DNA from: Paenibacillus larvae subsp. larvae
Lineage (GTDB): Bacteria > Bacillota > Bacilli > Paenibacillales > NBRC-103111
Reading direction: 5' to 3'
Assembly (NCBI RefSeq): GCF_002003265.1
Contig: NZ_CP019687.1
Location: 2,418,001-2,482,000, forward strand
DNA: 64,000 nucleotides
A program made the translations under genes and the position numbers. Positions 1 through 8,502 of the stretch are shown in pieces. Below the pieces are notes generated by a model that was given only the letters and a program-made list of their open reading frames with translations, did no database searches and was not told the DNA's origin. Positions within the stretch are counted from its first letter, which is position 1, and each line of letters starts with the position of its first letter.

Positions 1-174
1 AAAGATCCGTTTAAACCAATTCCAACGTACAGCTACCCTAAATATGATGAAAGTAAAAGTTACAATGCAGGAGAAAGAGTTGGTTATAACGGGAAAGCAT
101 ACCTGTGTATAGGATGGGCAAATCCTCATGATAATCCGGAGGCAGCACCTTGGGCATGGAAATACCTGAAATAG
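1..174 (+). CDS. C-terminal end of a chitin-binding protein (CBM5/12-like), partial
   Basis: Frame 1 is open from the first base to a TAG at 172-174 and gives 57 residues. The translation has the layout of a type-3 chitin-binding module (CBM5/12): YNAGERVGYNGKAY, then a tryptophan in GWANPHDNP, then PWAWKYL at the end. Such modules sit at the C-terminus of secreted chitinases and of AA10 lytic polysaccharide monooxygenases. The catalytic part lies outside the window, so the enzyme class cannot be named. P. larvae is known to secrete a chitin-degrading AA10 protein with such domains; equating the two is inference. Confidence 0.7.
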   Translation, partial: KDPFKPIPTYSYPKYDESKSYNAGERVGYNGKAYLCIGWANPHDNPEAAPWAWKYLK

Positions 175-325
175 CTTTGAGAGAAAATTTTATGAAGTTG
201 CTGAATCCTGCCTTTTGAAAAATGGGATCTGAACCTAATTAGCTGAAACAAAGAAAAAAAACCGGATCAGCGTATTTTTATAAGCTGTAGAGAGAAGAAA
301 AGAGAGAATGAAAGAATTGGATAAG

Positions 326-383
326 GGCATTATCCCGCAGTTTCCTGTAGGGACATGTCTGCCTGGGATAATGCCTTTTTTTC
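326..383 (+). terminator. Rho-independent terminator
   Basis: GGCATTATCCC (326-336) pairs perfectly with GGGATAATGCC (365-375), and an inner GCAG/CTGC pair extends the stem. A T-tract follows at 376-383. It would end plus-strand transcription from the chitin-binding gene and meets the minus-strand endolysin gene end. Confidence 0.75.
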
Positions 384-391
384 TTTGGAAT

Positions 392-1165
392 CTAGCAAAT
401 TTGCCTCATCCGGATAATCGACATAATAGTCAGGAGTTCCTCCGGGGTCATCTCACAGCCGTAGGCTTTCTCCACTAATGTATAGTCGTTTAGCACCGGA
501 GGAACAATCTTGCCATCAACAGATTCATGATACATCCGGTTCAGTTCCCCGGCAAGCTGTCTCCATGTTTCCAATGGCAAATTCATCTTCATGCCCCACC
601 ACTCCGTTTCCCTGATTAGATTGGTATTCTTGTTCTCCATTTCAACACATACATCATTTATAAATTGTTCGAACGTCTTCCCGCCTGTTGCAAGTGCCGA
701 ATCCGGGTCCACCTTGCGGCCGGGATCAAGCGTTTTGTGGCTGACTATATGCTTGCGCGGGTTTAAGTCAAATTTCCTGCACAGGTAAGCAAAATACCAC
801 ACGTACCGACGGTAGGCCTTCTCAAAATGGATGTGTCCGCCATAGCACAGTTCAACTCCGACCGCCGCATCATTTGCGCTGCATCCGTATAACCGTTTGT
901 CTGTCGGAACATCGTAGCGCACGTGCCATGCTTTTTCATTAAGCGGGATAATCTCCAGGATCTCTGTATCGTCGATAAAGACGTGAGCAGATGCGCTGCG
1001 TTCTGTCATCGTATTGAAATAATTTCGGTTATTTCGGGCCGTTGACCCGGGATTCCCGGTATCATGGGCTACAAGAAAGACCGGACCCCTTAATTTGGAG
1101 CCCGGCCTTGTATTGTCCCGGATGCGGATATAGTCTTGGGTGATGGAGTATTGGTTTCCATTCAA
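392..1165 (-). CDS. N-acetylmuramoyl-L-alanine amidase (phage endolysin)
   Basis: This 257-residue enzyme should cut the amide bond between N-acetylmuramic acid and L-alanine in peptidoglycan and lyse the cell at the end of the tail-particle cycle. An amidase_2 (T7 lysozyme-like) domain fills about residues 20-165. Visible zinc-site candidates are the histidine in FLVAHDTG (about residue 34) and the later HIVSHKTLDPGRKVDP segment. A C-terminal region of about 80 residues may bind the wall. The start is TTG at 1165, preceded by a GGGGGAT ribosome site and overlapping the holin stop (TTGA), which implies translational coupling. It closes the lysis module. Its length and type agree with amidase endolysins of P. 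larvae phages. Confidence 0.9.
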   Translation of the reverse strand: MNGNQYSITQDYIRIRDNTRPGSKLRGPVFLVAHDTGNPGSTARNNRNYFNTMTERSASAHVFIDDTEILEIIPLNEKAWHVRYDVPTDKRLYGCSANDAAVGVELCYGGHIHFEKAYRRYVWYFAYLCRKFDLNPRKHIVSHKTLDPGRKVDPDSALATGGKTFEQFINDVCVEMENKNTNLIRETEWWGMKMNLPLETWRQLAGELNRMYHESVDGKIVPPVLNDYTLVEKAYGCEMTPEELLTIMSIIRMRQIC

Positions 1166-1572
1166 TGCTTATCCCCCTTTTCCTTTTCGGATTTTCCTTT
1201 CAACACGGCTATAGCTTCTTTCAGAAACGGAGGAATAGGCACACCGATCCGCCCGCAATTTTCCAGTATACTTACCATTTCATTGAAGATATAAAAGATG
1301 ACGACCGCATCACGGAGAAACGGGGATTGTCCCAGATAAATATCAATTTTGTGGGAAATAACCACCAGGATAAAGATCGTGATTTTACGGGCGATGCCGA
1401 TATATCCGGCTTTGCTTACCAGAGTTCCTTCCAGAAAGGCCGATATCATTCCGGTAATGTAATCTACAATGACGCAAAATAGTAAAATATCCAGCGCTGC
1501 CCCCCACCCTCCAAACAAATAAGAAACCGCCCCTCCTCCCGCCGCTACAGCCGGCTTTAATACTTTCTCCAT
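1162..1572 (-). CDS. Phage holin (phi105/Cph1-type holin family)
   Basis: A 136-residue membrane protein expected to make lesions in the cytoplasmic membrane that release or activate the endolysin. Hydrophobic stretches are visible at about residues 15-50 (with GGWGAALDILLFCVIVDYIT) and 65-100. The tail is charged (KGKSEKEKGDKH), as in the phage_holin_4 family. The start has a clear AGGAGG site eight bases upstream. Its stop overlaps the endolysin start. Confidence 0.85.
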   Translation of the reverse strand: MEKVLKPAVAAGGGAVSYLFGGWGAALDILLFCVIVDYITGMISAFLEGTLVSKAGYIGIARKITIFILVVISHKIDIYLGQSPFLRDAVVIFYIFNEMVSILENCGRIGVPIPPFLKEAIAVLKGKSEKEKGDKH

Positions 1573-1610
1573 GTTATCCTCCTGTTTTTGAGCATAAAAA
1601 TAACGCCTTA

Positions 1611-1772
1611 TTATTTGGCGCTAACTGATTCTGATTCTTCTTCCATTTTCCCAAGCTTCTTGCCGACTATTTCCCGGAGATTGTACAGGTCAGGGACTTC
1701 GCTGTATGGATATACTCCAGCAACCACCGCTCTGCACCAAACGTCCACACAGATACTGACTTCATTAAACAT
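1611..1772 (-). CDS. Small XkdX-like tail-cassette protein
   Basis: A 53-residue ORF starting at an ATG with a strong GGGAGG site. It overlaps the end of the preceding gene by eight bases and ends 38 bases before the holin gene. It contains VDVWCRAVVAGVYPYSEVPDLY followed by a short acidic tail. Its position, size and tryptophan-containing core match the small XkdX-family proteins found between the tail fibre and lysis genes of PBSX-like elements. Assignment rests mainly on synteny, and its role is unknown. Confidence 0.6.
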   Translation of the reverse strand: MFNEVSICVDVWCRAVVAGVYPYSEVPDLYNLREIVGKKLGKMEEESESVSAK

Positions 1773-2157
1773 CTTTCTTACCTCCCAATGCTAGTGTTAG
1801 CTCCATAATGGCTTTATCCATATCTTCCTTTTGCTTATTCAAAGCTTCTTCCAGGTCACTGATTCGCTGCTCAGGCACTGGAGAATCTGGATGGGCTTCG
1901 GCATTCTCCTGCTCCTCACGCTCTTTTACAATGTGTTCAAACACTTTTTGTGCTTTTACCTCCAAGCTGTCGTTCTCTTCAAAAAGGTTGCCGCCAGCGT
2001 TAGCATTAATGATTTGGATGTCTTCAATTCGCGTGATCCTGCCGTTTTCGGTAATAAGAATCAGGTCTGCATCCTCCCAATGCGGATTAGATTCTAACAC
2101 CTTATTTGCAGGAACTCCGTTGATGCTTTCTTTTTTGTCCCAAATGGTATATTCCAT
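1765..2157 (-). CDS. XkdW-like tail protein with coiled-coil C-terminus
   Basis: A 130-residue soluble protein. The N-terminal half (YTIWDKKESINGVPANKVLE, then LILITENGRITRIED) is of the XkdW type. The C-terminal third, from about residue 70, is rich in E, K and Q with heptad character and is probably a coiled coil. It lies directly after the tail fibre gene, which is the xkdW position in PBSX. Proteins here may help fibre folding or attachment; that role is inference. Confidence 0.6.
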   Translation of the reverse strand: MEYTIWDKKESINGVPANKVLESNPHWEDADLILITENGRITRIEDIQIINANAGGNLFEENDSLEVKAQKVFEHIVKEREEQENAEAHPDSPVPEQRISDLEEALNKQKEDMDKAIMELTLALGGKKDV

Positions 2158-2169
2158 GCTTACATCCTC

Positions 2170-4269
2170 CTAGTTAAGAATTTTTGTCCACTTTTGACCA
2201 TTGCCAAAATACATGGGCTTATAGACCAATTCGGCTAATTTGTTATAGTAATAGGCAGAATTAAATTGTATCCGTTGGCTGTACTTAATGCCTAATTTTG
2301 TTTTATTAGGTATGCTTACATCTTTCGCTGTTCCGTTTTCAAATACCAAGGAGTTAGAAGGAAATCGATCCGATGTAATACTATAAATCTCTAGTTTGTT
2401 GAGGTAGCTACCATCATACCCGTCTATTACATAGATTTTATCCCCCACTGCGCTTGAAGTTAGAGAACTCCTTGCCGTTGGCATGCTTGTTCCCACTTTC
2501 CAAGTGTTTGTGGCTGTATCGTAGATCTCTAGTTTGCTAATAAGGTCGCCACCACTCCCGCCTATAACGTAGATTTTATCCCCTACTGCGCTTGAGGTTA
2601 GATAGCTCCTTGCCGTTGGCATGTCTGCGCCTGCTGTCCAAGTGTTTGTGGTTGTGTCGTAGATTTCCAGTTTGCTTAGACTGTTACTACCATCATACCC
2701 ACCTATTACATAGATCTTATCTCCAACTGCACTTGAGGTTAGAAATCCCCTTGCCGTTGGCATGTCTTTACCCGATGTCCATGTGTTTGTGGTGGTGTCG
2801 TAGATCTCTAGTTTGCTTAGATAGTTACCAACATACCCACCTAACACCCCACCTATTACATAGATCTTATCTCCAACTGCGCTTGAGGTTAGTAATCTTC
2901 TTGCCGTTGGCATATTTGCTCCTGTTGCCCATGTGTTTGTGGTGGTGTCGTAGATCTCTAGTTTGCTTAGATGACTATTACCATCCCAACCACCTATAAC
3001 ATAGATTTTATCCCCTACTGCACTTGAGGTTAGATCAGACCTTGCCGTTGGCATGCTTGCGCCTGTTGACCATACGGCTGTATCGTAGATCTCAAGATTA
3101 CTAAGGAAACTACCATCAAACCCACCTATTACATAAATTTTATCTCCTACTGCGCTTGAAGTTAGATCGCTCCTCGCCGTTGGCATGTCTGCTCCTGCTG
3201 TCCAAGTGTTTGTGGTGGTGTCGTAGATTTCTAGTTTTTTGAGGTATCTACCACCATACCCACCTATAACGTAGATTTTATCCCCTACTGCGCTTGAAGT
3301 TAGATCATCCCTCGCTGTTGGCATGTCTGCTCCTATTGTCCAAGTGTTTGTGGCTGTATCGTAGATCTCAAGATTACTAAGGAAACTACCATCAAACCCA
3401 CCTATTACATAAATTTTATCTCCTACTGCGTTTGAAGTTAGACCGCTCCTCGCCGTTGGCATGTCTGCTCCTGCTGTCCATGTGTTTGTGGCTGTATCGT
3501 AGATCTCTACTTTGCTAGAACCACTCCCGCCTATTACATAAATTTTATCTCCTACTGCGTTTGAAGTTAGACCGCTCCTCGCCGTTGGCATGTCTGCTCC
3601 TGCTGTCCATGTGTTTGTGGTGGTGTCGTAGATCTCTAGTTTGTCCCTACCACCAAACCCACCTATTACATAAATTTTATCTCCTACTGCGCTTGAAGTT
3701 AGATCATCCCTCGCTGTTGGCATGTCTGCGCCTGCTGCCCATCCAGTACCTTCGGAAAAAGCATTTGTATACACAACATGTTCAATTTCATTTTGCTCAT
3801 CCTGTATCCAAAACCCCGTTTTCTTGATTGGCTCTGTAGGCTGTACATATATCGGAATATTGCCGTTATCAATGCTCCGGATTTTTGTTGCTAAGTCTTT
3901 AAATGCGTCCTCCTTGGTTGCGGACACTCCCTGGTCAGTAATGGCCTTAGCAACTTGTTCTTTCCCATCACTGACAGAGGTAAAAAGCTCGTTTATCGTA
4001 GTTTCAACATCTTTGCCACTTCCGGTTTGGATATCAGACGCAGCAAGCACCACATCCCCCGTTTTGTCGTTTACGGATTTGACGGGGACTTCGATATTGT
4101 CTACCTTCTGGTCTGTATATTGTTTAGCTTCATTCAATGTCTCAGCATCTTTCTGGTCCACGAGATTAACCGCAGCCAAAGCTTCCTTGATCCCGCCTTC
4201 AATCCGGTTGAAGTCTCTTTCTGTTACCGTATCTTCCAGCTTCCAGTCTGTCTTAGGTATATAGGCCAA
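2170..4269 (-). CDS. Kelch-repeat tail fibre / receptor-binding protein (XkdV position)
   Basis: A 699-residue protein. Residues 1-125 resemble the baseplate-attachment part of Gram-positive tail fibres (short coiled-coil and DKTGDVVL segments). From about residue 170 to 625 there are ten kelch repeats, each with PTAR, then VGDKIYVIGG, then LEIYDT, then NTW. Kelch repeats fold as beta-propeller blades that often bind carbohydrate or protein. The remaining 70 residues form a separate C-terminal cap. Repeat 5 lacks the NTW segment (EIYDTAVWSTGASM), and the last repeat has IDG for IGG. The start is TTG with a GGAGGAGG site. It follows the baseplate genes, so it probably determines target specificity. 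Confidence 0.85.
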   Translation of the reverse strand: MAYIPKTDWKLEDTVTERDFNRIEGGIKEALAAVNLVDQKDAETLNEAKQYTDQKVDNIEVPVKSVNDKTGDVVLAASDIQTGSGKDVETTINELFTSVSDGKEQVAKAITDQGVSATKEDAFKDLATKIRSIDNGNIPIYVQPTEPIKKTGFWIQDEQNEIEHVVYTNAFSEGTGWAAGADMPTARDDLTSSAVGDKIYVIGGFGGRDKLEIYDTTTNTWTAGADMPTARSGLTSNAVGDKIYVIGGSGSSKVEIYDTATNTWTAGADMPTARSGLTSNAVGDKIYVIGGFDGSFLSNLEIYDTATNTWTIGADMPTARDDLTSSAVGDKIYVIGGYGGRYLKKLEIYDTTTNTWTAGADMPTARSDLTSSAVGDKIYVIGGFDGSFLSNLEIYDTAVWSTGASMPTARSDLTSSAVGDKIYVIGGWDGNSHLSKLEIYDTTTNTWATGANMPTARRLLTSSAVGDKIYVIGGVLGGYVGNYLSKLEIYDTTTNTWTSGKDMPTARGFLTSSAVGDKIYVIGGYDGSNSLSKLEIYDTTTNTWTAGADMPTARSYLTSSAVGDKIYVIGGSGGDLISKLEIYDTATNTWKVGTSMPTARSSLTSSAVGDKIYVIDGYDGSYLNKLEIYSITSDRFPSNSLVFENGTAKDVSIPNKTKLGIKYSQRIQFNSAYYYNKLAELVYKPMYFGNGQKWTKILN
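2400..3740 (-). repeat. Tandem near-identical kelch-coding repeats
   Basis: Ten copies of a unit of roughly 130-160 bases lie within the tail fibre gene. They share long identical stretches at the DNA level, for example around the conserved ccactgc/gcttga and gtcgtagat segments. Some neighbouring units are almost identical, including the codons. This indicates recent expansion by recombination rather than ancient duplication. Confidence 0.85.
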
Positions 4270-4272
4270 GAA

Positions 4273-4551
4273 TCACACCTCCTCCACGAATAAAGTTTGT
4301 TTGATCACGGTATCTGAAGTGATTGGAATGAATACTTCGTTCCTGCTAATCAGCTGATCATCAGATGTTTTCAATTCAATCAGGCTGATGTTGTCCATCG
4401 CCCCTTTCGGGACGATGTATTCAAGGTTGACGGTGTTGCCTGTGAATGTTTTTTGTACTTGTTCCACCTGGTAGGAGGAATTGAGATATACGGTAGCGAT
4501 CTTGTCACGGGCATAGTCCGCCACTTCTTGGATAAACGAAGAAATGATCAT
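4273..4551 (-). CDS. Conserved phage tail-cassette protein of unknown function
   Basis: A 92-residue protein with an amphipathic N-terminal helix (SSFIQEVADYARDKIATV) and a beta-rich remainder ending in KQTLFVEEV. It lies between the XkdU-like baseplate gene and the tail fibre gene. Its ATG overlaps the previous stop (ATGA), and its own TGA sits beside the fibre ribosome site, so it is part of the operon. I do not recognise a characterised family. Position suggests a fibre-baseplate linker or chaperone, which is inference. Confidence 0.6.
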   Translation of the reverse strand: MIISSFIQEVADYARDKIATVYLNSSYQVEQVQKTFTGNTVNLEYIVPKGAMDNISLIELKTSDDQLISRNEVFIPITSDTVIKQTLFVEEV

Positions 4552-5129
4552 TTTACTAGTACCTCCTTCCCTCTCTCCGCAAATGGGGTCCGTCCAACCT
4601 TCCAGGAACCCAGCTTGGTCAAGCGGCGGATGGGAGTCATATAAATATGCTCGACGATCCCTATCCCGTCCTGCAGGGAAGTTTCCTGATGATAAACGAG
4701 GTTAGCCGGCTTGATGGAATGAACGGTATGCTCGACTTCGCGGAATACGGAAGCATCATTGATTTTTGTCCTGACTTTTAACACAAAGTCCTGCGGATCT
4801 ACACTGGCATTGGCACGTCCTCGCCCTATTAGATAATCCAGCCGTTCCTGCAGATACCGGATGGTGAAAGGAGGCTTGGTGGAATAGCGGTTAATAATCC
4901 GCTTTTTCCGGAAATCGAGGCTTTCTTGTTTGGGATCGGACTGGATGCCCAGTTCCGTCTCCCTCCGCTTAATCGCTCCCTCATCCGAAGACAGCACGAA
5001 CTGGTTGTTTAGGAGTCGTTCCTTTTCGATCTCCAGCAGCCTGGCTTCTTCGCCTAAAGTCTTCATAAGTTCCTCGAATTCCCGGATATCCCGGTAATAA
5101 TCAGGCATCAGCCCCATCCATCTATCCAA
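4548..5129 (-). CDS. xkdU: XkdU-like baseplate protein (YmfQ family)
   Basis: A 193-residue protein of the YmfQ/XkdU family (DUF2313), which forms part of the baseplate wedge in contractile tails. The family signature is visible in MPDYYRDIREFEELMKTLG near the start and in the middle segment RKKRIINRYSTKPPF. I place the start at TTG 5129: a GGAGGTG sits six bases upstream, and it overlaps the end of the xkdT-like gene by eight bases. An upstream in-frame TTG at 5168 would lie inside xkdT without a good ribosome site. Confidence 0.8.
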   Translation of the reverse strand: MDRWMGLMPDYYRDIREFEELMKTLGEEARLLEIEKERLLNNQFVLSSDEGAIKRRETELGIQSDPKQESLDFRKKRIINRYSTKPPFTIRYLQERLDYLIGRGRANASVDPQDFVLKVRTKINDASVFREVEHTVHSIKPANLVYHQETSLQDGIGIVEHIYMTPIRRLTKLGSWKVGRTPFAERGKEVLVK

Positions 5130-6198
5130 CGTGAACACCTCCAAATACCGGTACTTCCTCGCTGCCAAGTTCCAGATTGCCGGCAGCTCCGTTCAGCTGT
5201 GTTCCCGCTATGTCTGCTACGCCGCTTACGGTCAGGATACGCGCCTCCAGCTGGCTCACCCGGACAATAAGCTTGTCCTCAATTTCCCAGTCTTTCCGCA
5301 AAGCAAGCAAATACTCGGATACTACGCTGTCCAGTTCCTCCCGGATTTGTCCCACGGTAACTCCCCGGTTCAATACCAGGGTCGTACTCACCTCGATTGT
5401 AACGGGGTGAACCGGAGCAATGGTTACGGCATGTCCAATGGGGGCCCAGCCAATGCCCTTTCCGGTATTCTCCACCAGGTCAATCTCCGTCTGAATATCT
5501 TCCACCAGTTGGGCCGACGGAGGTGTATAGTCACTCGCGATAATGGTGCACTTGACCGTGCCGCCGCCCTTCCAGGACGGAAATACTTTCACTCCTCCTA
5601 CACCGCCGATAGACTTGACTTTACGCTGATAATCCGTGATATTTCCCCCGAACGGCTTTTCGTTCAATTGTTCGAAATAACGCTGGCGGAGGTGTTCATC
5701 CTCCTCTTCATTTTCGGCAGGGACCAAAACATCTGCCAGCTGCGCAAACGCCAGCCCCCCGATATATTCAACAGGCAGCAGCTTGCCGAAATGCTTGTTG
5801 CCAACCTCACCTGCTGCCTCACATTCCATGACATATTCTCCGGGGCCCAATCTTTCCACAACTTTAAATCCGGCATTCTCTGCGGAAAAACGGCTCTGTA
5901 AAGGAACTTCCTTCGGCAAGCCGTCCTTGTCCAGAAACACGCCTTTTCTCTTTGCATAGGTAGCCGGTTTCCGGGTAAGGCCGAAGTCCGCCACATTCCG
6001 GTCCAAATATTCCCCGGAGGCCGTACTGGCCGAAGACAGGTTCCAGTTCAGATCCAGATCGGCATAGGCTTCAGCCAAAGAAAACGCTAAAGGCGCCAGG
6101 GCATCGCAGATGATACTGCCTTCCCTTTTGTCCAAATCACCGGGCACCCGCTCCAGCATCCGCTGCAAAATCTTGTCATAGGTCTGATGTTCGTACAT
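5122..6198 (-). CDS. xkdT: Baseplate J-like protein (XkdT)
   Basis: A 358-residue baseplate J/gp47-family protein, the wedge component that builds the contractile-tail baseplate around the hub. Typical features are the N-terminal YDKILQRMLERVPGDLDKREG and the central NEEEDEHLRQRYFEQLNEKPFGGN followed by GGVGGVKVFP. The length is typical. It overlaps the upstream xkdS-like gene by 23 bases and has an AAGGAGGTG site. Confidence 0.9.
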   Translation of the reverse strand: MYEHQTYDKILQRMLERVPGDLDKREGSIICDALAPLAFSLAEAYADLDLNWNLSSASTASGEYLDRNVADFGLTRKPATYAKRKGVFLDKDGLPKEVPLQSRFSAENAGFKVVERLGPGEYVMECEAAGEVGNKHFGKLLPVEYIGGLAFAQLADVLVPAENEEEDEHLRQRYFEQLNEKPFGGNITDYQRKVKSIGGVGGVKVFPSWKGGGTVKCTIIASDYTPPSAQLVEDIQTEIDLVENTGKGIGWAPIGHAVTIAPVHPVTIEVSTTLVLNRGVTVGQIREELDSVVSEYLLALRKDWEIEDKLIVRVSQLEARILTVSGVADIAGTQLNGAAGNLELGSEEVPVFGGVHVG

Positions 6199-6598
6199 CC
6201 TGCTTCACCTCCTTATGCTCATCCCATTTTCCGAACAGACTGGTCACCGTGAAAGAAACAAGAACCCGGTCCTCCGAAGCGGAAAAACGGAATTCGCCGA
6301 CTTCTTCAATACGGTCATCCTGCAATAGAGCTTCGGAAATTCTGCGCTTAAGCTCGGACTGTACATAAAGGGGGGCCTGGCCGATTAACCCTGTCAGTTC
6401 ACTTCCATAATCGGGACTGTAGATCAGATGCTCATACCTTTCCGTGTGCAGGATTTTGTGCACGGCCTGCCGGATAGCCTCCAGTCCATCCACTCTTCCG
6501 GTGATCCTTTTTTCTTTCAGGTTGACATCGTACGTAAGGCTTGGCTGTACGGTCCGTTCATCATTTTCTGTTTGAATCCTGTATCCGGTCGGCAGCAT
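6176..6598 (-). CDS. xkdS: XkdS-like baseplate protein (DUF2634, gp25-like)
   Basis: A 140-residue protein of the XkdS/DUF2634 family. It is functionally comparable to T4 gp25, the baseplate-sheath adaptor. Conserved features include KRITGRVDGLEAIRQAVHKI and HLIYSPDYGSEL. It starts two bases after the xkdR-like stop, so expression is coupled. Confidence 0.85.
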   Translation of the reverse strand: MLPTGYRIQTENDERTVQPSLTYDVNLKEKRITGRVDGLEAIRQAVHKILHTERYEHLIYSPDYGSELTGLIGQAPLYVQSELKRRISEALLQDDRIEEVGEFRFSASEDRVLVSFTVTSLFGKWDEHKEVKQDVRTSDL

Positions 6599-6600
6599 GG

Positions 6601-6888
6601 CTACACCGCCTTTCCAAGAATGACAAAACTGTGGCCGCCCTGGGCACGAAGCAGAATCACCCGGTCACCCTTTCTAAGCCCCTGACGAACGGGGATAGTC
6701 TGGCCTTCTACCGTTGGCTGATATCCCGTAACATGCTCAGGGACAATCAAAAAATCCTCTGAAAGAGAGAATCGCTGATCGACACTCACTTCAAGAGGAT
6801 TCGCTTTCGTTACTTCACCAAACAGGATAGATACAGGGTTGCTTGTATCGACAGCGCCAAGAGCAGCCTGCTTGATAATGTTCAGCAT
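6601..6888 (-). CDS. xkdR: XkdR-like tail protein (DUF2577)
   Basis: A 95-residue protein of the XkdR/DUF2577 family, with GEVTKANPLEVSVDQRF and RKGDRVILLRAQGGHSFVIL. It is a small OB-fold-like protein that usually lies between the hub (XkdQ) and XkdS. Its start overlaps the xkdQ stop by one base. It may contribute to the spike or hub; the exact position in the particle is not established. Confidence 0.8.
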   Translation of the reverse strand: MLNIIKQAALGAVDTSNPVSILFGEVTKANPLEVSVDQRFSLSEDFLIVPEHVTGYQPTVEGQTIPVRQGLRKGDRVILLRAQGGHSFVILGKAV

Positions 6889-7856
6889 TATATCACCTTC
6901 AAATCTAACGTCATCGTATGGTCGCCGCCTTCAAATTTATGCGTACATTCATCGACAAGGAAATATTGTCTGATCCCCAGTTCCTTGATGACAATGGGCA
7001 CAAAACAACCCGCCCTTAGCCGGATATCTCCGATAGCCGTGACCTGAATCGTCCGTTGTTCGCGGTTTTTTACGGCGATCAGATTGTTCAGGACCTCCTG
7101 GATTTGGGCACTGTTCATCTTGTCCTCCATCTTTTTAAACAGCTGAAGGCGTCCCCACCTTGCTATATTGGCACTGTCCTGAGCCACATATACGTCCCGG
7201 GCCTTGCTCTCCTTATTATCCTGGACGAGTTTAATCCGGTTATAGGTTTCCCCGTCGATCGATCTTTCATAGTCGTAATCCGTCATTAAACTGAAGTCAC
7301 CCAGAATAACATCCGCTTTCATCTCTTCTATGTTGCGGAGCGTAAGCTTGCCGAAGTCGTCGTAAAAGACGTAATTTCTTGTTGTGGCAATCAGCGTTGA
7401 ATCAAGCGCCTTACATATGATATCGAGCAGTTTTTTATCGTCCTCCACCAGGGAGGGAACCTTGTATCCCGTATCGGCAAGCGTACCGATTGAAAGCTGA
7501 AAATCACTGGCAATACGCCGGATTATCTCGGTAGCAGACGTGTTTTTGAACACGTAAGTATCGTTATAATTCAGGTATCTCATCTGATCATAAGCGGTGA
7601 TTTTCACCTCTGCATCCGGACCGCTGCTTACTTTGAAAATATATCCGTAGAACACATTCACATCATCCAGCTTGAAACGGATCACGTCCCCATTGTTATA
7701 GCCGAAAGCCGGGCTTTGGTAGATTCCTTTTTTCAGGCAGGTGAGGGAGAGATCGGACGGTTTCCCGATCCGGCTCGTTTTATAACTCATGCTGACAATA
7801 AGCTCCGAGATATCCCATACATTCCCGTTGCGATTATCGAGAAGAATCTCTTTCAT
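6888..7856 (-). CDS. xkdQ: XkdQ-like tail hub protein (late control gene D-like)
   Basis: A 322-residue protein of the XkdQ/phage GpD type, the baseplate hub on which the spike and tube assemble. It begins with MKEILLDNRNGNVWDISEL, contains VIRFKLDDVNVFYGYIFKV, and ends in a beta-rich FEGGDHTMTLDLKVI. Length and order (XkdP then XkdQ then XkdR) match PBSX. There is no fused NlpC/P60 wall hydrolase domain, unlike some homologues. Confidence 0.85.
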   Translation of the reverse strand: MKEILLDNRNGNVWDISELIVSMSYKTSRIGKPSDLSLTCLKKGIYQSPAFGYNNGDVIRFKLDDVNVFYGYIFKVSSGPDAEVKITAYDQMRYLNYNDTYVFKNTSATEIIRRIASDFQLSIGTLADTGYKVPSLVEDDKKLLDIICKALDSTLIATTRNYVFYDDFGKLTLRNIEEMKADVILGDFSLMTDYDYERSIDGETYNRIKLVQDNKESKARDVYVAQDSANIARWGRLQLFKKMEDKMNSAQIQEVLNNLIAVKNREQRTIQVTAIGDIRLRAGCFVPIVIKELGIRQYFLVDECTHKFEGGDHTMTLDLKVI

Positions 7857-7860
7857 GGTC

Positions 7861-8502
7861 TCACCTTAACCTTATGATCGTTCCGACTTTTAATTTCTTG
7901 GTCTGTTCGTCTGTCAGCTTGTTCAGCTTCAACACCTGTTTCAGCTCACAGCCGTACTTTTTGCATACCCGGAACAGATTATCTCCCGGCTTCATGTTAT
8001 AAGTGGGGGGAGTAATCCGTTCATCCACGCGTTCGGGCTTGACTTCTACCTCTGAAGGGGACGTAACCGTGACCCGGTTTGCCGAATAAAAGACATATTT
8101 CTTCAAAGACAGCTTGTATTCGATATCCCCGGGAGAACCCGCTTTTTCTTTATAATCAAAATTTTCAATGCTGACCGCCAGGTTGATATCAACCGTATCC
8201 CCTACATAAACAAAACGGATCGGCCTGTTGGTGGCCCACCATTTTTCAATATATTCAATGTAGTGAGAGGGCTGCAGAAGAATGGCATCCTGTTCTATAA
8301 ACGGATAGTCCGCTGCGGGAAAAAGACTTTCAAATTCAATCCCGGACAGCTTCCGGTCCTGAATCACGTTCACTTCCCCAAGTCCCAACACGTTATATGT
8401 CTTGCCATTCCCGCCACTCTTTACTTCGATCGTCTCGGGGTTGACCGGCAGCTTGAAGCCTTCCTCCTGGTTGTTGTAGCTGAGCCAAATTCCTGACCGC
8501 AT
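7861..8502 (-). CDS. xkdP: XkdP-like tail protein with LysM domain
   Basis: A 213-residue protein. The first 150 residues are of the XkdP/gp53-like baseplate type (IWLSYNNQEEGFKLPVNPE). The last 48 form a LysM domain (NMKPGDNLFRVCKKYGCELK ... KLKVGTIIRLR), which binds N-acetylglucosamine polymers. The LysM probably contacts peptidoglycan when the tail penetrates. Its start overlaps the tape-measure stop (TAATG), indicating translational coupling. Confidence 0.9.
   Translation of the reverse strand: MRSGIWLSYNNQEEGFKLPVNPETIEVKSGGNGKTYNVLGLGEVNVIQDRKLSGIEFESLFPAADYPFIEQDAILLQPSHYIEYIEKWWATNRPIRFVYVGDTVDINLAVSIENFDYKEKAGSPGDIEYKLSLKKYVFYSANRVTVTSPSEVEVKPERVDERITPPTYNMKPGDNLFRVCKKYGCELKQVLKLNKLTDEQTKKLKVGTIIRLR

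Noticed and set aside
2592..2999. Plus-strand ORFs opposite the kelch repeats (also 3561-3827)
   Set aside because: They are antisense shadows of the repeats, low in complexity and without ribosome sites.
2400..3740. CRISPR-like or other non-coding repeat array
   Set aside because: The repeats keep one reading frame and encode kelch motifs; there are no spacers.
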